Assembly (NCBI RefSeq): GCF_014837155.1 | Contig: NZ_JACYHA010000012.1 | Span: 62,001 to 126,000 of the forward strand | Length of the DNA stretch: 64,000 nt | Reading direction: 5' to 3' | DNA from: Litchfieldia stipae | Lineage (GTDB): Bacteria; Bacillota; Bacilli; Bacillales; Bacillaceae_L | In this document: positions 1-11,824 of the stretch, in pieces | Layout of the letters: every line of letters starts with the position of its first letter | Numbering within the stretch: position 1 is the stretch's first letter | Notes under the pieces: generated by a model | What the model was told of the DNA's origin: nothing | What the model saw: the letters and a program-made list of their open reading frames with translations, nothing else | The model's database searches: none | Translations under genes and position numbers: made by a program

Positions 1-194
1 CCAATGAATTCTTCGGGTTCTATAACATCTTTGGAAAATTTGCATCGATTATGGGGCCACTGCTTGTTGCAGTAACTGCTCAGGTAACTGGAAACTCAAA
101 CAGTGGGGTATTCAGCCTCGTCTTCCTATTCATTATTGGGATTATTATTCTGGCCTTTGTACCAGAGCCTGAGGATGAGAAGGTTGCAGCCTAA
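1..194 (+). CDS. MFS transporter, C-terminal end (partial)
   Basis: The reading frame is open from base 3 to a TAA at 192-194 and gives about 63 residues, so the 5' part lies outside the window. What remains holds a glycine/phenylalanine-rich helix (EFFGFYNIFGKFASIMGP), a second hydrophobic helix and a short acidic tail (PEPEDEKVAA). The EFFG-x-Y-N pattern followed by GKFA and GP is typical of the Atg22/UMF1 branch of MFS permeases, which are membrane exporters or importers of small metabolites. The substrate cannot be inferred from this fragment. A hairpin terminator follows at once. Confidence 0.7.
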   Translation, partial: NEFFGFYNIFGKFASIMGPLLVAVTAQVTGNSNSGVFSLVFLFIIGIIILAFVPEPEDEKVAA

Positions 195-209
195 TATAGA
201 GGTAAGTGA

Positions 210-236
210 AAGAGGGATTCTATTCCTCTTTTTTTA
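210..236 (+). terminator. Rho-independent terminator of the MFS gene
   Basis: AAAGAGG (210-216) pairs with CCTCTTT (226-232) across a 9-nt loop, and the pairing runs into a T tract. It lies 16 bases after the stop codon. Confidence 0.75.
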
Positions 237-393
237 ATGCAATTTTCTTACAGATTATGACTATAAACGCCGCAAGGTGAATACAACAAACTTTAACAAA
301 ACATCATTTCTTATGTTTAATGATTCTCTCAATCAGTCAAATAATTTCAATCTTTCGTCAACATTTTTCATTTACAATGCTCTATAATTTTAA

Positions 394-3483
<3,090 letters not shown>

Positions 3484-3494
3484 CAAGGTTGGAA

Positions 3495-3524
3495 AAGTCA
3501 GTTCTTAATTGAACTGGCTTTTTT
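3495..3524 (+). terminator. Terminator after lacZ
   Basis: AGTCAGTTC (3496-3504) and GAACTGGCT (3511-3519) form a 9-bp stem with one G-T pair and a 6-nt loop, followed by T6. Confidence 0.85.
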
Positions 3525-3628
3525 GCTGTATTTACTAATCTATGTAAAAATAAATCTAAATCTCTCGTTTTAAATGGTGCAAACAGGTCTAAGCTAGAGA
3601 GGTAATAAGCGACCGAAAGGAGTATGAC

Positions 3629-4702
3629 ATGAACAAAATAATTATGTTTATCGTCTTGCTATTGATCTTGACCGCATGTTCAAGTAAAAACAATGATTCT
3701 ACTAAACCCATTGAAGAACAAGACTCCCTTGAAATGACTTCATCAGCGGCAGAAGCACTCGCAACAAATCTACATATTCCTTGGATGATTACTAAGCACG
3801 AGGACACTTTTTATATTAGTCAACGTGAAGGGAAAATCATCGAAGTAGATTTAGAATCTCAACATCCGAAGGATCACAATCTCATATTGACAAAAGATGT
3901 ATTACACGAGGGGGAAGGGGGCTTACTTGGCTTTCTGCTCGCTCCTGATTTTGAAACAAGTCAACTCGCGTATATTTACCATACATATCGTGAGGCTGAC
4001 ATGATTAAAAACCGGATTGTTACACTTCAAAAGCGAGAGAATACATGGTACGAAACTAAGGAGCTCTTAGCTGATATTCCAGGAGCAAGAAACCATAATG
4101 GTGGGAGAATGAAGATTGGACCTGATGGCTTGCTTTATGTAACTACAGGCGATGCTGCCATTCCAGAGCTTTCACAGGATAAGAAGAGCTTAGCAGGTAA
4201 AATATTGAGGATGACACTTGATGGAGAAATTCCAACTGATAATCCTTTCGATCAATCCTATGTCTATTCCTTTGGCCATCGAAACCCTCAAGGCTTAGCT
4301 TGGGATGATAAGGGGAATTTGTATAGTACCGAGCATGGGCAAAGTGCTCATGATGAAATTAACTTCATTGAGCCTGGTAACAATTATGGGTGGCCTGTCA
4401 TTGAAGGGGATGAAGAAGAGACTGGAATGACCAAGCCATTGTTTCATACCGCTGAAACGACTTGGGCACCTTCTGGACTCGAATACCATGATGGTAAGCT
4501 TTATATCGCTACATTACGTGGTTCGAGCATTCGAAGCTATGATTTAACAGATCAATCTGTCGATACCATTCATGAAGGTAGCGGAAGAATGCGTGATATC
4601 TACATTGAAGACAACACCTTATTTACGATTACAAACAATTTAGATGGTCGAGGACAACCGTCTGACGATGATGATCAATTACTACGAATTAAACTCGACT
4701 AA
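3629..4702 (+). CDS. PQQ-dependent sugar dehydrogenase-like lipoprotein (GSDH family)
   Basis: The 357-residue product starts with a lipoprotein signal peptide (lipobox LTAC, Cys17) and should be anchored on the outer face of the membrane. The remainder is a six-bladed beta-propeller of the glucose/sorbosone dehydrogenase family. The family landmarks are present: RNHNGGRMKIGPDG with His156, the equivalent of the catalytic base, then VTTGDA, FGHRNPQGLAWD and EHGQSAHDEIN. Characterised relatives oxidise aldose sugars with PQQ (soluble glucose dehydrogenase, E. coli YliI). No PQQ biosynthesis genes are in this window, so the cofactor would have to be scavenged or differ. A GGAG precedes ATG 3629. 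Monocistronic, convergent with the glycosylase gene. Confidence 0.85.
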   Translation: MNKIIMFIVLLLILTACSSKNNDSTKPIEEQDSLEMTSSAAEALATNLHIPWMITKHEDTFYISQREGKIIEVDLESQHPKDHNLILTKDVLHEGEGGLLGFLLAPDFETSQLAYIYHTYREADMIKNRIVTLQKRENTWYETKELLADIPGARNHNGGRMKIGPDGLLYVTTGDAAIPELSQDKKSLAGKILRMTLDGEIPTDNPFDQSYVYSFGHRNPQGLAWDDKGNLYSTEHGQSAHDEINFIEPGNNYGWPVIEGDEEETGMTKPLFHTAETTWAPSGLEYHDGKLYIATLRGSSIRSYDLTDQSVDTIHEGSGRMRDIYIEDNTLFTITNNLDGRGQPSDDDDQLLRIKLD

Positions 4703-4705
4703 ATC

Positions 4706-4739
4706 CCAGGCACCCTTAATAAGAGGGTGTCTGGTTTTT
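4706..4739. terminator. Terminator between convergent genes
   Basis: CCAGGCACCCT (4706-4716) pairs with AGGGTGTCTGG (4724-4734) and is followed by T5ATTTT on the plus strand. It ends the dehydrogenase gene. The glycosylase gene ends at 4738, so the hairpin also lies directly downstream of that stop on the minus strand. Confidence 0.85.
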
Positions 4740-5325
4740 ATTTTGACACAAATGGGTTGCCTGCTACCCAGAATCGCCATGGATACTCTCTGGCCTCGCC
4801 ACTGTTCTCTATTCCAATTCGAGGTCCAGCTTCAATCGCTCCAATCTCTTCTCCTTCAGCAATAAATAATGGTGATTCTGACAGAGGTCTGCCGTAATCC
4901 TCTTTCACTATCCCAAGTGCTTTTGTTAATTTTCCAGGTCCACTCGTTAAGTCTCTCAGCTTTTTAGTTGGACCTCGTTGTTCATACATGAGATCTAATC
5001 CGCAAACAGGTTCAAGCGCACGAATTAATACAGCTTCAGGGTGACCTTCTTCTCCACTGACAACATTGACAAGACAATGAGTATGCATCACATAAGTATA
5101 CGCAACTCCTGCTGGTCCAAACATGACCTCCGTCCGTTTTGTTCTTCGATTTTCGTAGCTATGCGCTGCCCGATCTCCTGGACCGATATAAGCTTCCGTC
5201 TCGACGATAATTCCAGCCGCTGTACCCATTTCTGTTTCCTTTACAAGAATGTTTCCTAGCAGGGAACGAGCAAGTTTGAGCGTTGGTTGTTGGAAAAATT
5301 GGTGGTCAACTGGTTGAAAATTCAT
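4738..5325 (-). CDS. DNA-3-methyladenine glycosylase (AAG/MPG family)
   Basis: The 195-residue enzyme starts base excision repair by cleaving the glycosidic bond of alkylated or deaminated purines (3-methyladenine, hypoxanthine, ethenoadenine in known members). The active-site segment is ETEAYIGPGDRAAH: Glu44 matches the human catalytic Glu125, Tyr46 the intercalation-site Tyr127 and His55 the His136, with identical spacing. RDLTSGPGKL near the C-terminus is also a family signature. The frame is open 18 codons further upstream, but GAGGTGAT lies just ahead of the ATG at 5325, which fixes the start. It stands alone, transcribed towards the lipoprotein gene. Confidence 0.93.
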   Translation of the reverse strand: MNFQPVDHQFFQQPTLKLARSLLGNILVKETEMGTAAGIIVETEAYIGPGDRAAHSYENRRTKRTEVMFGPAGVAYTYVMHTHCLVNVVSGEEGHPEAVLIRALEPVCGLDLMYEQRGPTKKLRDLTSGPGKLTKALGIVKEDYGRPLSESPLFIAEGEEIGAIEAGPRIGIENSGEAREYPWRFWVAGNPFVSK

Positions 5326-5450
5326 GTATATCACCTCTCTATTTGAAAAATTTACATTTTTAGGTACATCAAACCACATTTACCCTCACAAAAGGATTGT
5401 CTATCACGTAATATATAGTAAATAACCATTTTTGAAATGGAGGAATTGAC

Positions 5451-5705
5451 ATGGGTTATATAATGCCAGTTCAACTAGACGCTTATACTCAATATTCAAA
5501 TCGTCAAGCTTTACATACATATAATTATGCACAGGTTAGTACAATCTCAGCAGTTCAATTAAATAGTAAATATGTTGAAGAAGAAAGAAAGCATGAACTT
5601 AGACGCTTCACTAAAATACAAGATGGGATCAAAAAATCTAAAGTTTTATATACAAACACAAGTAAATATACGGGAAAAGGCACTCACTTTAATGAGTATG
5701 TCTAA
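5451..5705 (+). CDS. Small hypothetical protein, 84 aa
   Basis: A strong ribosome binding site (GGAGG, 7 nt before ATG 5451) and its own terminator argue that this short gene is real. The product is polar, rich in Tyr, Thr, Gln and Lys, has no hydrophobic segment and no Cys. It begins with a Tyr/Gln-rich part (MPVQLDAYTQYSNRQ) followed by a basic helix-prone centre (EEERKHELRRFTKIQDGIKK). I do not recognise the family. It is convergent with the ftsZ paralogue, separated by a dispersed palindromic repeat. Confidence 0.7.
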   Translation: MGYIMPVQLDAYTQYSNRQALHTYNYAQVSTISAVQLNSKYVEEERKHELRRFTKIQDGIKKSKVLYTNTSKYTGKGTHFNEYV

Positions 5706-5728
5706 CTCAGTTTCGTTCTAAAACAAAT

Positions 5729-5758
5729 AAAAGACGCCTATGCAGCGTCTTTTATTTT
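5729..5758 (+). terminator. Terminator of the 84-aa gene
   Basis: AAAGACGC (5730-5737) pairs with GCGTCTTT (5745-5752) over a 7-nt loop, followed by ATTTT. Confidence 0.8.
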
Positions 5759-5812
5759 AGACTGTTTTTCCAAAGTTTGTTGTCATTAGATGTAAATTAG
5801 AAGTTCGTTTTC

Positions 5813-5939
5813 TAGCAGCCTGAATACGCGGAGACTCCTGCGGGATGCGTGGCCAAATTGAGACCCCACAGGAGCGAAAGCGACTAGGAGAGGAGGCTCA
5901 CCAGACACCCGCCGGACGCGGAGAGTATGCAGGCTGCTA
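5813..5939. repeat. Bacillaceae-type dispersed palindromic repeat, copy 1
   Basis: A 127-bp GC-richer block whose ends are inverted: 5813-5827 matches the reverse complement of GTATGCAGGCTGCTA (5925-5939) at 14 of 15 positions. Inside are the phrases GGAGACTCCTGCGGG, AGACCCCACAGGAGCGAAAG and GACGCGGAG, which recur in copy 2 at 11.6 kb. Such elements occur in many Bacillaceae intergenic regions. Apparent ORFs across it are artefacts. Confidence 0.85.
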
Positions 5940-5987
5940 CTTTACAAGCAACACTTTATACGAAAATAGCCTTTTTCTTAGATATAA

Positions 5988-6950
5988 TCATTCATTCGGA
6001 TCAGTAAATCCCGTTGCAATGACAGTTACGATCATTTCGTCCTTCAGCTGTTCATTAATCACCGATCCAAAAATCATATTCACGTCCTCATGTGACGTCG
6101 ATGCCACAATGTCAGCGACTTCTTGAACCTCGAACAAGCTTAAATTACGACCACCAGTAATATTCATAATTACACCCTGAGCTCCATTAATCGATGTTTC
6201 AAGCAGCGGACTATTTATCGCCTTTTCAGCTGCTTCCACTGCACGGTTTTCGCCTTGAGCAATCCCAATTCCCATTAATGCAGTCCCTCTATGAGACATG
6301 ACCGTTTTCACATCGGCAAAATCAAGATTAATTAATCCCGGTACAGCAATTAAATCAGATATCCCTTGTACCCCTCGACGCAGGACATTATCTGCTTCTC
6401 GAAAAGCTTCAAGCATTGGTGTTTTTTTATCAACAATCTCTAACAATCTCTCATTTGGAATGATAATTAATGTATCTACCGCATCCCTCAATGCTTTGAT
6501 TCCACCATCGGCATTTGCTGCACGCTTGCGCCCTTCAAATTTAAATGGACGTGTCACAACACCAATTGTCAGTGCGCCAAGGCGATGTGAAATCTCTGCT
6601 ACAGCTGGTGCAGCTCCTGTCCCTGTTCCGCCACCCATTCCAGCTGTGATAAAGACCATATCTGCTCCTTGAAGGGCAGCTTCAATCTCTTCATACGTTT
6701 CTTCTACTGCTTTTCTACCGATTTCTGGATTCGCCCCTGCGCCTAACCCTCTCGTCAACAGCGCTCCTATATGAATCTTCGTATCTGCCTTTGATTGATT
6801 CAGAGCTTGTCCATCTGTATTAATCGCAATAAATTCTACGCCCTTTACACCATCCTCAATCATTCGATTAACAGCGTTATTACCACCGCCACCTACACCA
6901 ACTACTTTAATGGTTGCAAACTGATCTATGTATGTATCTAATTCAAACAT
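5988..6950 (-). CDS. FtsZ paralogue lacking the C-terminal linker and tail
   Basis: The 320-residue protein is a bacterial tubulin homologue very close to FtsZ. GGGTGTG (106-112) binds GTP phosphates, and the T7 loop NLDFAD (208-213) supplies the catalytic aspartate, so GTP-driven polymerisation should be possible. It stops six residues after VIATGF, where the globular domain ends. The 50-70 residue linker and the conserved C-terminal peptide that binds FtsA, SepF, ZapA or EzrA in normal FtsZ (about 380 aa) are absent. The sequence past the stop holds no such peptide in any frame. AGGAGG sets the start at 6950 rather than the ATG six bases upstream. It is not in a dcw cluster and no ftsA is near, so it is most likely a second copy. 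Confidence 0.9.
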   Translation of the reverse strand: MFELDTYIDQFATIKVVGVGGGGNNAVNRMIEDGVKGVEFIAINTDGQALNQSKADTKIHIGALLTRGLGAGANPEIGRKAVEETYEEIEAALQGADMVFITAGMGGGTGTGAAPAVAEISHRLGALTIGVVTRPFKFEGRKRAANADGGIKALRDAVDTLIIIPNERLLEIVDKKTPMLEAFREADNVLRRGVQGISDLIAVPGLINLDFADVKTVMSHRGTALMGIGIAQGENRAVEAAEKAINSPLLETSINGAQGVIMNITGGRNLSLFEVQEVADIVASTSHEDVNMIFGSVINEQLKDEMIVTVIATGFTDPNE

Positions 6951-7058
6951 GTTCATTCCTCCTAGCTTTTCTACTGCCTCATCATAGAATTCGCAATGAA
7001 TCTTGTTTTTCTATTGGTTTTACCCAAAATGAGGTACTATTTCTACTATTAGTATAAC

Positions 7059-7088
7059 AAAAAAGCCCATCTGATTTTCAGATGAGCT
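7059..7088 (-). terminator. Terminator of the uxuA-uxuB operon
   Basis: On the minus strand AGCTCATCTGA and TCAGATGGGCT pair across a 3-nt loop, with a T6 run downstream. It lies about 20 bases after the uxuB stop. Confidence 0.85.
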
Positions 7089-7105
7089 ACTGATAATTGT
7101 ATCAT

Positions 7106-7954
7106 TTATACACCTGAATAGGACATAAAGCCACCATCTACTGGGACTGTAATCCCTGTGACAAAACCAGCTGTTTCCTCGTCAACAAGCCATAGAAGCG
7201 TTCCTAATAGGTCTTCTGGCTTTCCGAATCTGCGCATCGGTGTATGTGAGATAATTTTGTTTGAGCGTTCTGTTAAACTACCATCCTCATTTGTTAATAG
7301 TTTTCGATTTTGCTCAGTTAGGAAAAATCCTGGTGCAATCGCATTTACTCGAATTCCTACATCAGCCATATGAACAGCTAACCATTGCGTTAAATTATCA
7401 ATTGCTGCTTTTGCTGCACTATATGCTGGCACCTTTGTCATTGGTGACGGAGCACTCATTGATGATAAGTTAATCACAACAGCACCCTCACGCTGAATCA
7501 TTTTCTTTGCAAAAACCTGTGTCGGAATCAAGGTCCCTAATATGTTTAAATCAAACACAAAACCAAAACCCTCTTGATTCAAATCAAAAAATGTTTGAAT
7601 CCCGTCTGTGTTCAGATCTTCTGCTTTTAACGTTTCATTTGTGGTAGTCCCTTTTGGATGATTCCCGCCCGCACCATTTATGAGAATGTCACATACTCCT
7701 AATTCGGTCGAGATGATTTCCTCCGCTTGCTTCACACTCTCTACATCAAGAACATTGCAGGATAGGGCAATCGCCTCTCCGCCACCTTCTCTAATTTCAC
7801 GGGCTACTACTTCACCTTTTTCAACCGTTCTATTGAGGATCGCAATCTTCACACCATGTCTTGCGAGCTCTTTTGCCATCGCACTGCATAATACACCACT
7901 ACCGCCTGTTACCACTGCTACTTTCCCTTTCAAATTTGGATGAATAGGTAGCAT
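7106..7954 (-). CDS. uxuB: SDR-family D-mannonate oxidoreductase (fructuronate reductase)
   Basis: A 282-residue classical short-chain dehydrogenase. The nucleotide-binding motif is TGGSGVLC (16-23), where the last glycine of TGxxxGxG is replaced, and the catalytic residues are Ser164/165, Tyr178 and Lys182 (YSAAK). The function is taken from context: its ATG overlaps the stop of uxuA by one base (TAATG), and Bacillus UxuB (YjmF) is an SDR of this kind that interconverts D-fructuronate and D-mannonate in glucuronate breakdown. A GGAGG lies inside the end of uxuA. Other glucuronate genes (uxaC, kdgK, kdgA) are not in the window. Confidence 0.82.
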   Translation of the reverse strand: MLPIHPNLKGKVAVVTGGSGVLCSAMAKELARHGVKIAILNRTVEKGEVVAREIREGGGEAIALSCNVLDVESVKQAEEIISTELGVCDILINGAGGNHPKGTTTNETLKAEDLNTDGIQTFFDLNQEGFGFVFDLNILGTLIPTQVFAKKMIQREGAVVINLSSMSAPSPMTKVPAYSAAKAAIDNLTQWLAVHMADVGIRVNAIAPGFFLTEQNRKLLTNEDGSLTERSNKIISHTPMRRFGKPEDLLGTLLWLVDEETAGFVTGITVPVDGGFMSYSGV

Positions 7955-9027
7955 TATTGATTCCTCCCGCTAAGTCGTTCTAGTGAATCCCAGATTCCCC
8001 ATAAGTACATAATCCCAAGTCCTCGGTCATACAAGCCATATCCTGGTCTACATTGTTCACCCCAAATATGTCTCCCATGGTCTGGTCTTGCATAACCAGT
8101 AAAGCCATTCTCATGATACGCTTTGACGACATCATAAATATCGACCGTACCGTCTTGCGTCCGATGTGAGGTTTCAATGAAATCACCATTTTCATAAACT
8201 CTTACATTACGAATATGGGCAAATGGAATGCGGTCCGCAAATTCTCGCACCATATCTGCTACGTTATTTTCTGGATTTGAGCCCAATGAGCCACTACAGA
8301 GAGTTACTCCGTTTGACGGACTATCCACTAGACTTAACACTCTTCGAATATTCTCTCTGTTTGTCACAATCCTTGGCAGTCCAAAGATCGGCCATGGTGG
8401 ATCATCTGGGTGAATTCCCATTCTGATGCCATTTTCCTCCGCAACAGGAATGACCTCTTCTAGAAAATAGGCAAGATGATTGAATAAGTCTTCTTCACTA
8501 ACATGCTTGTATGCTTCAAATAGTTCTTTTAAACGAGACAATCTCTCAGGCTCCCAACCTGGCATCGTATACGTACTATTTTTTGAAATGTTCTCCACCA
8601 ATTCCATTGGATCCATATCTGCTACCTTTGCTTTTTCAAAAAATAAAGCCGTTGAACCATCTTCCATTGCTTTAAATAAATCGGTTCTCGTCCAATCAAA
8701 GACAGGCATAAAATTATAACAAATGACTTTTACACCTACCGTAGCCAACTTTTCAATGGTTCTTTTATAGTTTTCTATGTACCTATCTCTTGTTGGAAGT
8801 CCTAGCTTAATATCTTCATGAACATTGACACTTTCAACAACATCAATATTTAATCCGTATTCTTCCGCTTGGTTCTTTATTTCTTCTATTCTTTCTAATG
8901 GCCATTCTTCCCCTACTGGTACATCGTGAAGAGCCCAGACAATTCCCTCCACACCAGGAATCTGTCTTATTTGTTGAAGGGTGATGCTATCATTCCCCTC
9001 ACCATACCACCTGAACGTCATTCTCAT
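7954..9027 (-). CDS. uxuA: Mannonate dehydratase
   Basis: This 357-residue TIM-barrel enzyme dehydrates D-mannonate to 2-keto-3-deoxygluconate. Recognisable UxuA segments are MTFRWYG at the start, [41 protein letters not shown] and [18 protein letters not shown]. They supply the Cys, His and Asp ligands of the divalent metal. Frame-open sequence extends to 9060, but GAGAGGCG ahead of ATG 9027 and alignment with Bacillus UxuA from memory favour 9027. First gene of a two-gene operon with uxuB. A candidate CcpA site (CRE) lies 28-42 bases upstream of the start, which would give glucose repression. Confidence 0.93.
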   Translation of the reverse strand: MRMTFRWYGEGNDSITLQQIRQIPGVEGIVWALHDVPVGEEWPLERIEEIKNQAEEYGLNIDVVESVNVHEDIKLGLPTRDRYIENYKRTIEKLATVGVKVICYNFMPVFDWTRTDLFKAMEDGSTALFFEKAKVADMDPMELVENISKNSTYTMPGWEPERLSRLKELFEAYKHVSEEDLFNHLAYFLEEVIPVAEENGIRMGIHPDDPPWPIFGLPRIVTNRENIRRVLSLVDSPSNGVTLCSGSLGSNPENNVADMVREFADRIPFAHIRNVRVYENGDFIETSHRTQDGTVDIYDVVKAYHENGFTGYARPDHGRHIWGEQCRPGYGLYDRGLGIMYLWGIWDSLERLSGRNQ

Positions 9028-9054
9028 AATCTTCGCCTCTCTTTTGAGTTGATA

Positions 9055-9069
9055 TGACAACGCTTACTA
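9055..9069. promoter_or_regulatory. Candidate CRE (CcpA site) upstream of uxuA
   Basis: Read on the minus strand, TAGTAAGCGTTGTCA matches the consensus WTGNAANCGNWNNCA at 14 of 15 positions; only the second base differs. Confidence 0.6.
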
Positions 9070-9195
9070 TTTATGCAAAACTAGATGACTACCCCCGCAG
9101 CTTGTTATGAAGATTTGTTTCTCTATCTACAAGAATTATAGGTTAAGCCATTTTCTTTGACAAGGAGTGATTGTGAAGTTGTCATAATCTTTCCA

Positions 9196-9230
9196 CAAAA
9201 AAAAGCCCAACTGAAACGTTCAGTTGAACT
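9196..9230 (-). terminator. Terminator of the amino-acid ABC operon
   Basis: Minus strand: AGTTCAACTGAA (9230-9219) pairs with TTCAGTTGGGCT (9215-9204), followed by T8. It is 10 bases after the ATPase stop. Confidence 0.88.
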
Positions 9231-9239
9231 TTTGAATGA

Positions 9240-9962
9240 TTATAATACTTTTTCTAAAAATTCTTTTGCTCGATCCGTCTTTGGCTGAGTGAAGAATTCT
9301 GATGGTGGTCCTTCTTCTAGTAATTTTCCACCATCTAAGAAAATAACTCGGTTTGCTACCTCTTTAGCAAATCCCATTTCATGAGTAACAATCACCATCG
9401 TAATTCCAGTTTCGGCAAGGTCCTTCATAACATTGAGAACTTCCTTAACCATTTCAGGATCTAATGCAGATGTTGGCTCATCAAATAGCATATATTTTGG
9501 TTCCATTGCTAACGCTCGAGCGATTGCCACACGTTGCTTTTGTCCACCTGAAAGATTGTTAGGATATGCGCCCTCTTTCTCAGATAAACCAACCTGAGCT
9601 AATAACTTTCGCGCTTTCGTCTCTGCAACCTGACGAGATTCACCCTTCACCTTCATGGGACCATATGTGATGTTATCAAGAACTGTCATATGTGGGAACA
9701 AGTAAAAATGCTGGAACACCATGCCAATTTGTTGACGTACCTTCATGATATTCGTTTTTCGATTCGTAATATCCTGTTCATCGATTAGAATGGTTCCATT
9801 CGTTGGTTCTTCTAATAAATTTAAGCATCTAAGAAAGGTTGATTTCCCCGAACCTGATGGCCCAATAATGGAAACCACTTCACCAGTCCCAATCGTTGTT
9901 GATATATCTTTCAATACTTCATTCTGGCCAAATTGTTTAGAGAGGTTTTCTACTTTAATCAC
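9240..9962 (-). CDS. Polar amino acid ABC transporter, ATP-binding protein
   Basis: A 240-residue ATPase of the GlnQ/HisP type that powers import at the inner face of the membrane. Walker A is GPSGSGKST (34-42). The [15 protein letters not shown] signature, Walker B with [10 protein letters not shown] and the switch His in VTHEMGFA are all present. It is the third gene of an operon (binding protein, permease, ATPase) and its start overlaps the permease by 8 bases. The substrate is not set by sequence. Unlike the second system at 57.6 kb, no riboswitch precedes this operon. Confidence 0.93.
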   Translation of the reverse strand: MIKVENLSKQFGQNEVLKDISTTIGTGEVVSIIGPSGSGKSTFLRCLNLLEEPTNGTILIDEQDITNRKTNIMKVRQQIGMVFQHFYLFPHMTVLDNITYGPMKVKGESRQVAETKARKLLAQVGLSEKEGAYPNNLSGGQKQRVAIARALAMEPKYMLFDEPTSALDPEMVKEVLNVMKDLAETGITMVIVTHEMGFAKEVANRVIFLDGGKLLEEGPPSEFFTQPKTDRAKEFLEKVL

Positions 9963-10614
9963 TTAATTTCATCCTCCTTTCAACAAACTTACCAATTAAG
10001 GTTAGACCCATTACTAGACACCAATAAATGAAACCGACGAATAACAATGGTTCAAAGTTACGATAAATATCGGCTCCAACCACCTGTGCTCGACGCATTA
10101 AATCTAAATAACTAATCGTTGATACAATCGCAGATTCCTTTGTTAAAGTGATGAATTCATTCATTAATGCTGGCAAGATATTTTTAAGCGCCTGTGGGAG
10201 AATAATATCCTTCATCATTAAATGATAGGGAACACCCATCGCTAATGCAGCTTCTGTCTGACCTTTATCTACAGCTTGAATCCCCGCTCTAATAATTTCA
10301 GCAACATAAGCCGATGAATTCAAACCAAACGCAAGGATCGCCGCCAGAAACGGAGGGATATCATATCCAGTTAACTGTGGAATCGCAAAATAGATAATCA
10401 TTAATTGCAGGATCAATGGTGTCCCACGGAAAATCGATGTATAAAAGTCTACCAACCAATGTAGTAGCTTAATTCGTGTGAATTTTAATAAAGCTAAACC
10501 TGTTCCTAAAATAAAACCAAAAATAATCGCGATTATTACAAATTGTAACGTTACCCATATTCCTTCTAACATAAAAGGAATATAAGGCACGATTTGGCTA
10601 AAATCCAAATTCAT
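9955..10614 (-). CDS. Polar amino acid ABC transporter, permease
   Basis: A 219-residue HisM/GlnP-type membrane subunit with about five transmembrane helices. The coupling segment [23 protein letters not shown], the EAA loop that contacts the ATPase, is clear near residues 120-142. It lies 24 bases after the binding-protein gene and overlaps the ATPase gene, so translation is probably coupled. Probably works as a homodimer. Confidence 0.92.
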   Translation of the reverse strand: MNLDFSQIVPYIPFMLEGIWVTLQFVIIAIIFGFILGTGLALLKFTRIKLLHWLVDFYTSIFRGTPLILQLMIIYFAIPQLTGYDIPPFLAAILAFGLNSSAYVAEIIRAGIQAVDKGQTEAALAMGVPYHLMMKDIILPQALKNILPALMNEFITLTKESAIVSTISYLDLMRRAQVVGADIYRNFEPLLFVGFIYWCLVMGLTLIGKFVERRMKLSD

Positions 10615-10638
10615 GCCTTACACCTCTTTCCATTATAT

Positions 10639-11409
10639 TTATTCTTCACTTAACCATTTTTCTTTAAGTTCATCTAACTTCCCGTTTTCTTCCATCTTCT
10701 CAATAACCTTGTTCACTTCTTCAACAAAATCACTGCCTTCCGGGAAAGCAACAGCCATTCCAGGCGAGCTCGTCGTCGGATCATCAAATCCTGCTAAATC
10801 TTGCTTCTCGATATAACCAGTTGCTACTGACTTATCAAGATACGCCACATTAATACGATTAGATAAAAGCTCTTGAATCAATGTTTGCGCACTGTCCACT
10901 TGCTTGATCTCAAAATCATAATCTTCTTGAAGCTTCTTCGCACCCTCTTCTTGGATGGTTCCTAATTGAACACCTAAAGTTTGACCTTTTAAGTCATCAA
11001 TTGTTTTGATGTTTGAATCCTTCAACGTGATAAACATTTCACCTGAGTGGTTATAAGGAATTGAGAAATCAACGTTCTTGTCACGCTTTTCAGTCGCTGA
11101 CATTCCAGCTAGGACGATATCAACACGGTTTGTTTGTAAAGCACCAACTAATCCGTCAAATTTCATATCTTTAATTTCTAGTTCAAAGCCTAACTCATCA
11201 GCAATATAGTTTGCTAAATCAATATCAAAGCCAACAATTTCACCGTCTGTGTTTCTTGATTCAAATGGAGCAAAATCAGCTGAAGTCCCCATTACAAGTT
11301 TCTTCTTTTCAGTTGTTGCATCACTACCAGTTGTGTCATTTTCAGTCGTACCACAAGCCGTCATAACTAATAATAATAGTGCAGTCATACTCAATAATAT
11401 CTTTTTCAT
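10639..11409 (-). CDS. Amino acid ABC transporter, substrate-binding lipoprotein
   Basis: A 256-residue family-3 solute-binding protein tethered to the membrane surface: signal peptide with lipobox MTAC (Cys19), then the two-lobed fold starting KLVMGTSADFAPFE. GFDIDLANYIAD and DIVLAGMSATEKRDKNVDFSIPY are the usual hinge and ligand regions; the Arg of TEKRDKN and the Asp of the GFDID segment normally hold the amino-acid carboxylate and amine. First gene of the operon. About 200 AT-rich bases upstream show no T-box or riboswitch that I can recognise. Confidence 0.92.
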   Translation of the reverse strand: MKKILLSMTALLLLVMTACGTTENDTTGSDATTEKKKLVMGTSADFAPFESRNTDGEIVGFDIDLANYIADELGFELEIKDMKFDGLVGALQTNRVDIVLAGMSATEKRDKNVDFSIPYNHSGEMFITLKDSNIKTIDDLKGQTLGVQLGTIQEEGAKKLQEDYDFEIKQVDSAQTLIQELLSNRINVAYLDKSVATGYIEKQDLAGFDDPTTSSPGMAVAFPEGSDFVEEVNKVIEKMEENGKLDELKEKWLSEE

Positions 11410-11635
11410 GTCGTCTCTCCTTCAATATTTATATAAAAATGTTAATGATTTTTTATTCAACGAAGTGAATATTAACACAGATTTATTATATTGAAAAGAT
11501 ATTTAGAAAATGTAATAATATTCAAAAAACTATCATATTCCTTAGTAATAGTGTGTACAAAAATTCAATTTTTATCAAAAATGCTATTTTTACAAAATGA
11601 TGTGTTAAAAATGAATGAAAGGGGCTCATTATCTA

Positions 11636-11753
11636 GCAGCAGGAATACACTCAAGACTCCCGTGAGATTAGTAGCCAAAGTGAGACCCCGCAGGAGCAAG
11701 CGACGAGGATGCTCACCGGTTACCCCACAGGACGCGGAGTCTATTCCTGCTGC
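11636..11753. repeat. Bacillaceae-type dispersed palindromic repeat, copy 2
   Basis: The ends form a perfect 12-bp inverted repeat: GCAGCAGGAATA (11636-11647) and TATTCCTGCTGC (11742-11753). Just inside, GACTCC and GGAGTC also pair. The interior phrases GAGACCCCGCAGGAGC, GACGAGGA and GGACGCGGAG are shared with copy 1 at 5.8 kb. It lies upstream of the binding-protein gene and downstream of the M20 gene terminator. ORFs called across it are artefacts. Confidence 0.85.
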
Positions 11754-11783
11754 GGGTTTTACGAGATACACCTTCATATGAAT

Positions 11784-11812
11784 ATAAAAAAGCACCCTAA
11801 AATAGGGTACTT
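11784..11812 (-). terminator. Terminator of the M20 amidohydrolase gene
   Basis: Minus strand: AGTACCCTA and TAGGGTGCT pair over a 3-nt loop and lead into T6. It is 13 bases past the stop. Confidence 0.85.
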
Positions 11813-11824
11813 AATGAATGAAAA

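Noticed and set aside
5940-5990. Frameshift remnant of an FtsZ C-terminal tail
   Set aside because: Sequence downstream of the stop gives no linker or tail peptide in the other frames, so the short form seems genuine.
5845-6126. 93-aa plus-strand ORF
   Set aside because: It runs through the palindromic repeat and antisense to the ftsZ paralogue, with no ribosome binding site.
11410-11640. Riboswitch or T-box before the first amino-acid importer
   Set aside because: No conserved T-box or L-box blocks could be found in the AT-rich leader.
11491-11795. ORFs on both strands near 11.5-11.8 kb
   Set aside because: They are translations of the dispersed repeat copy 2 and its flanks.
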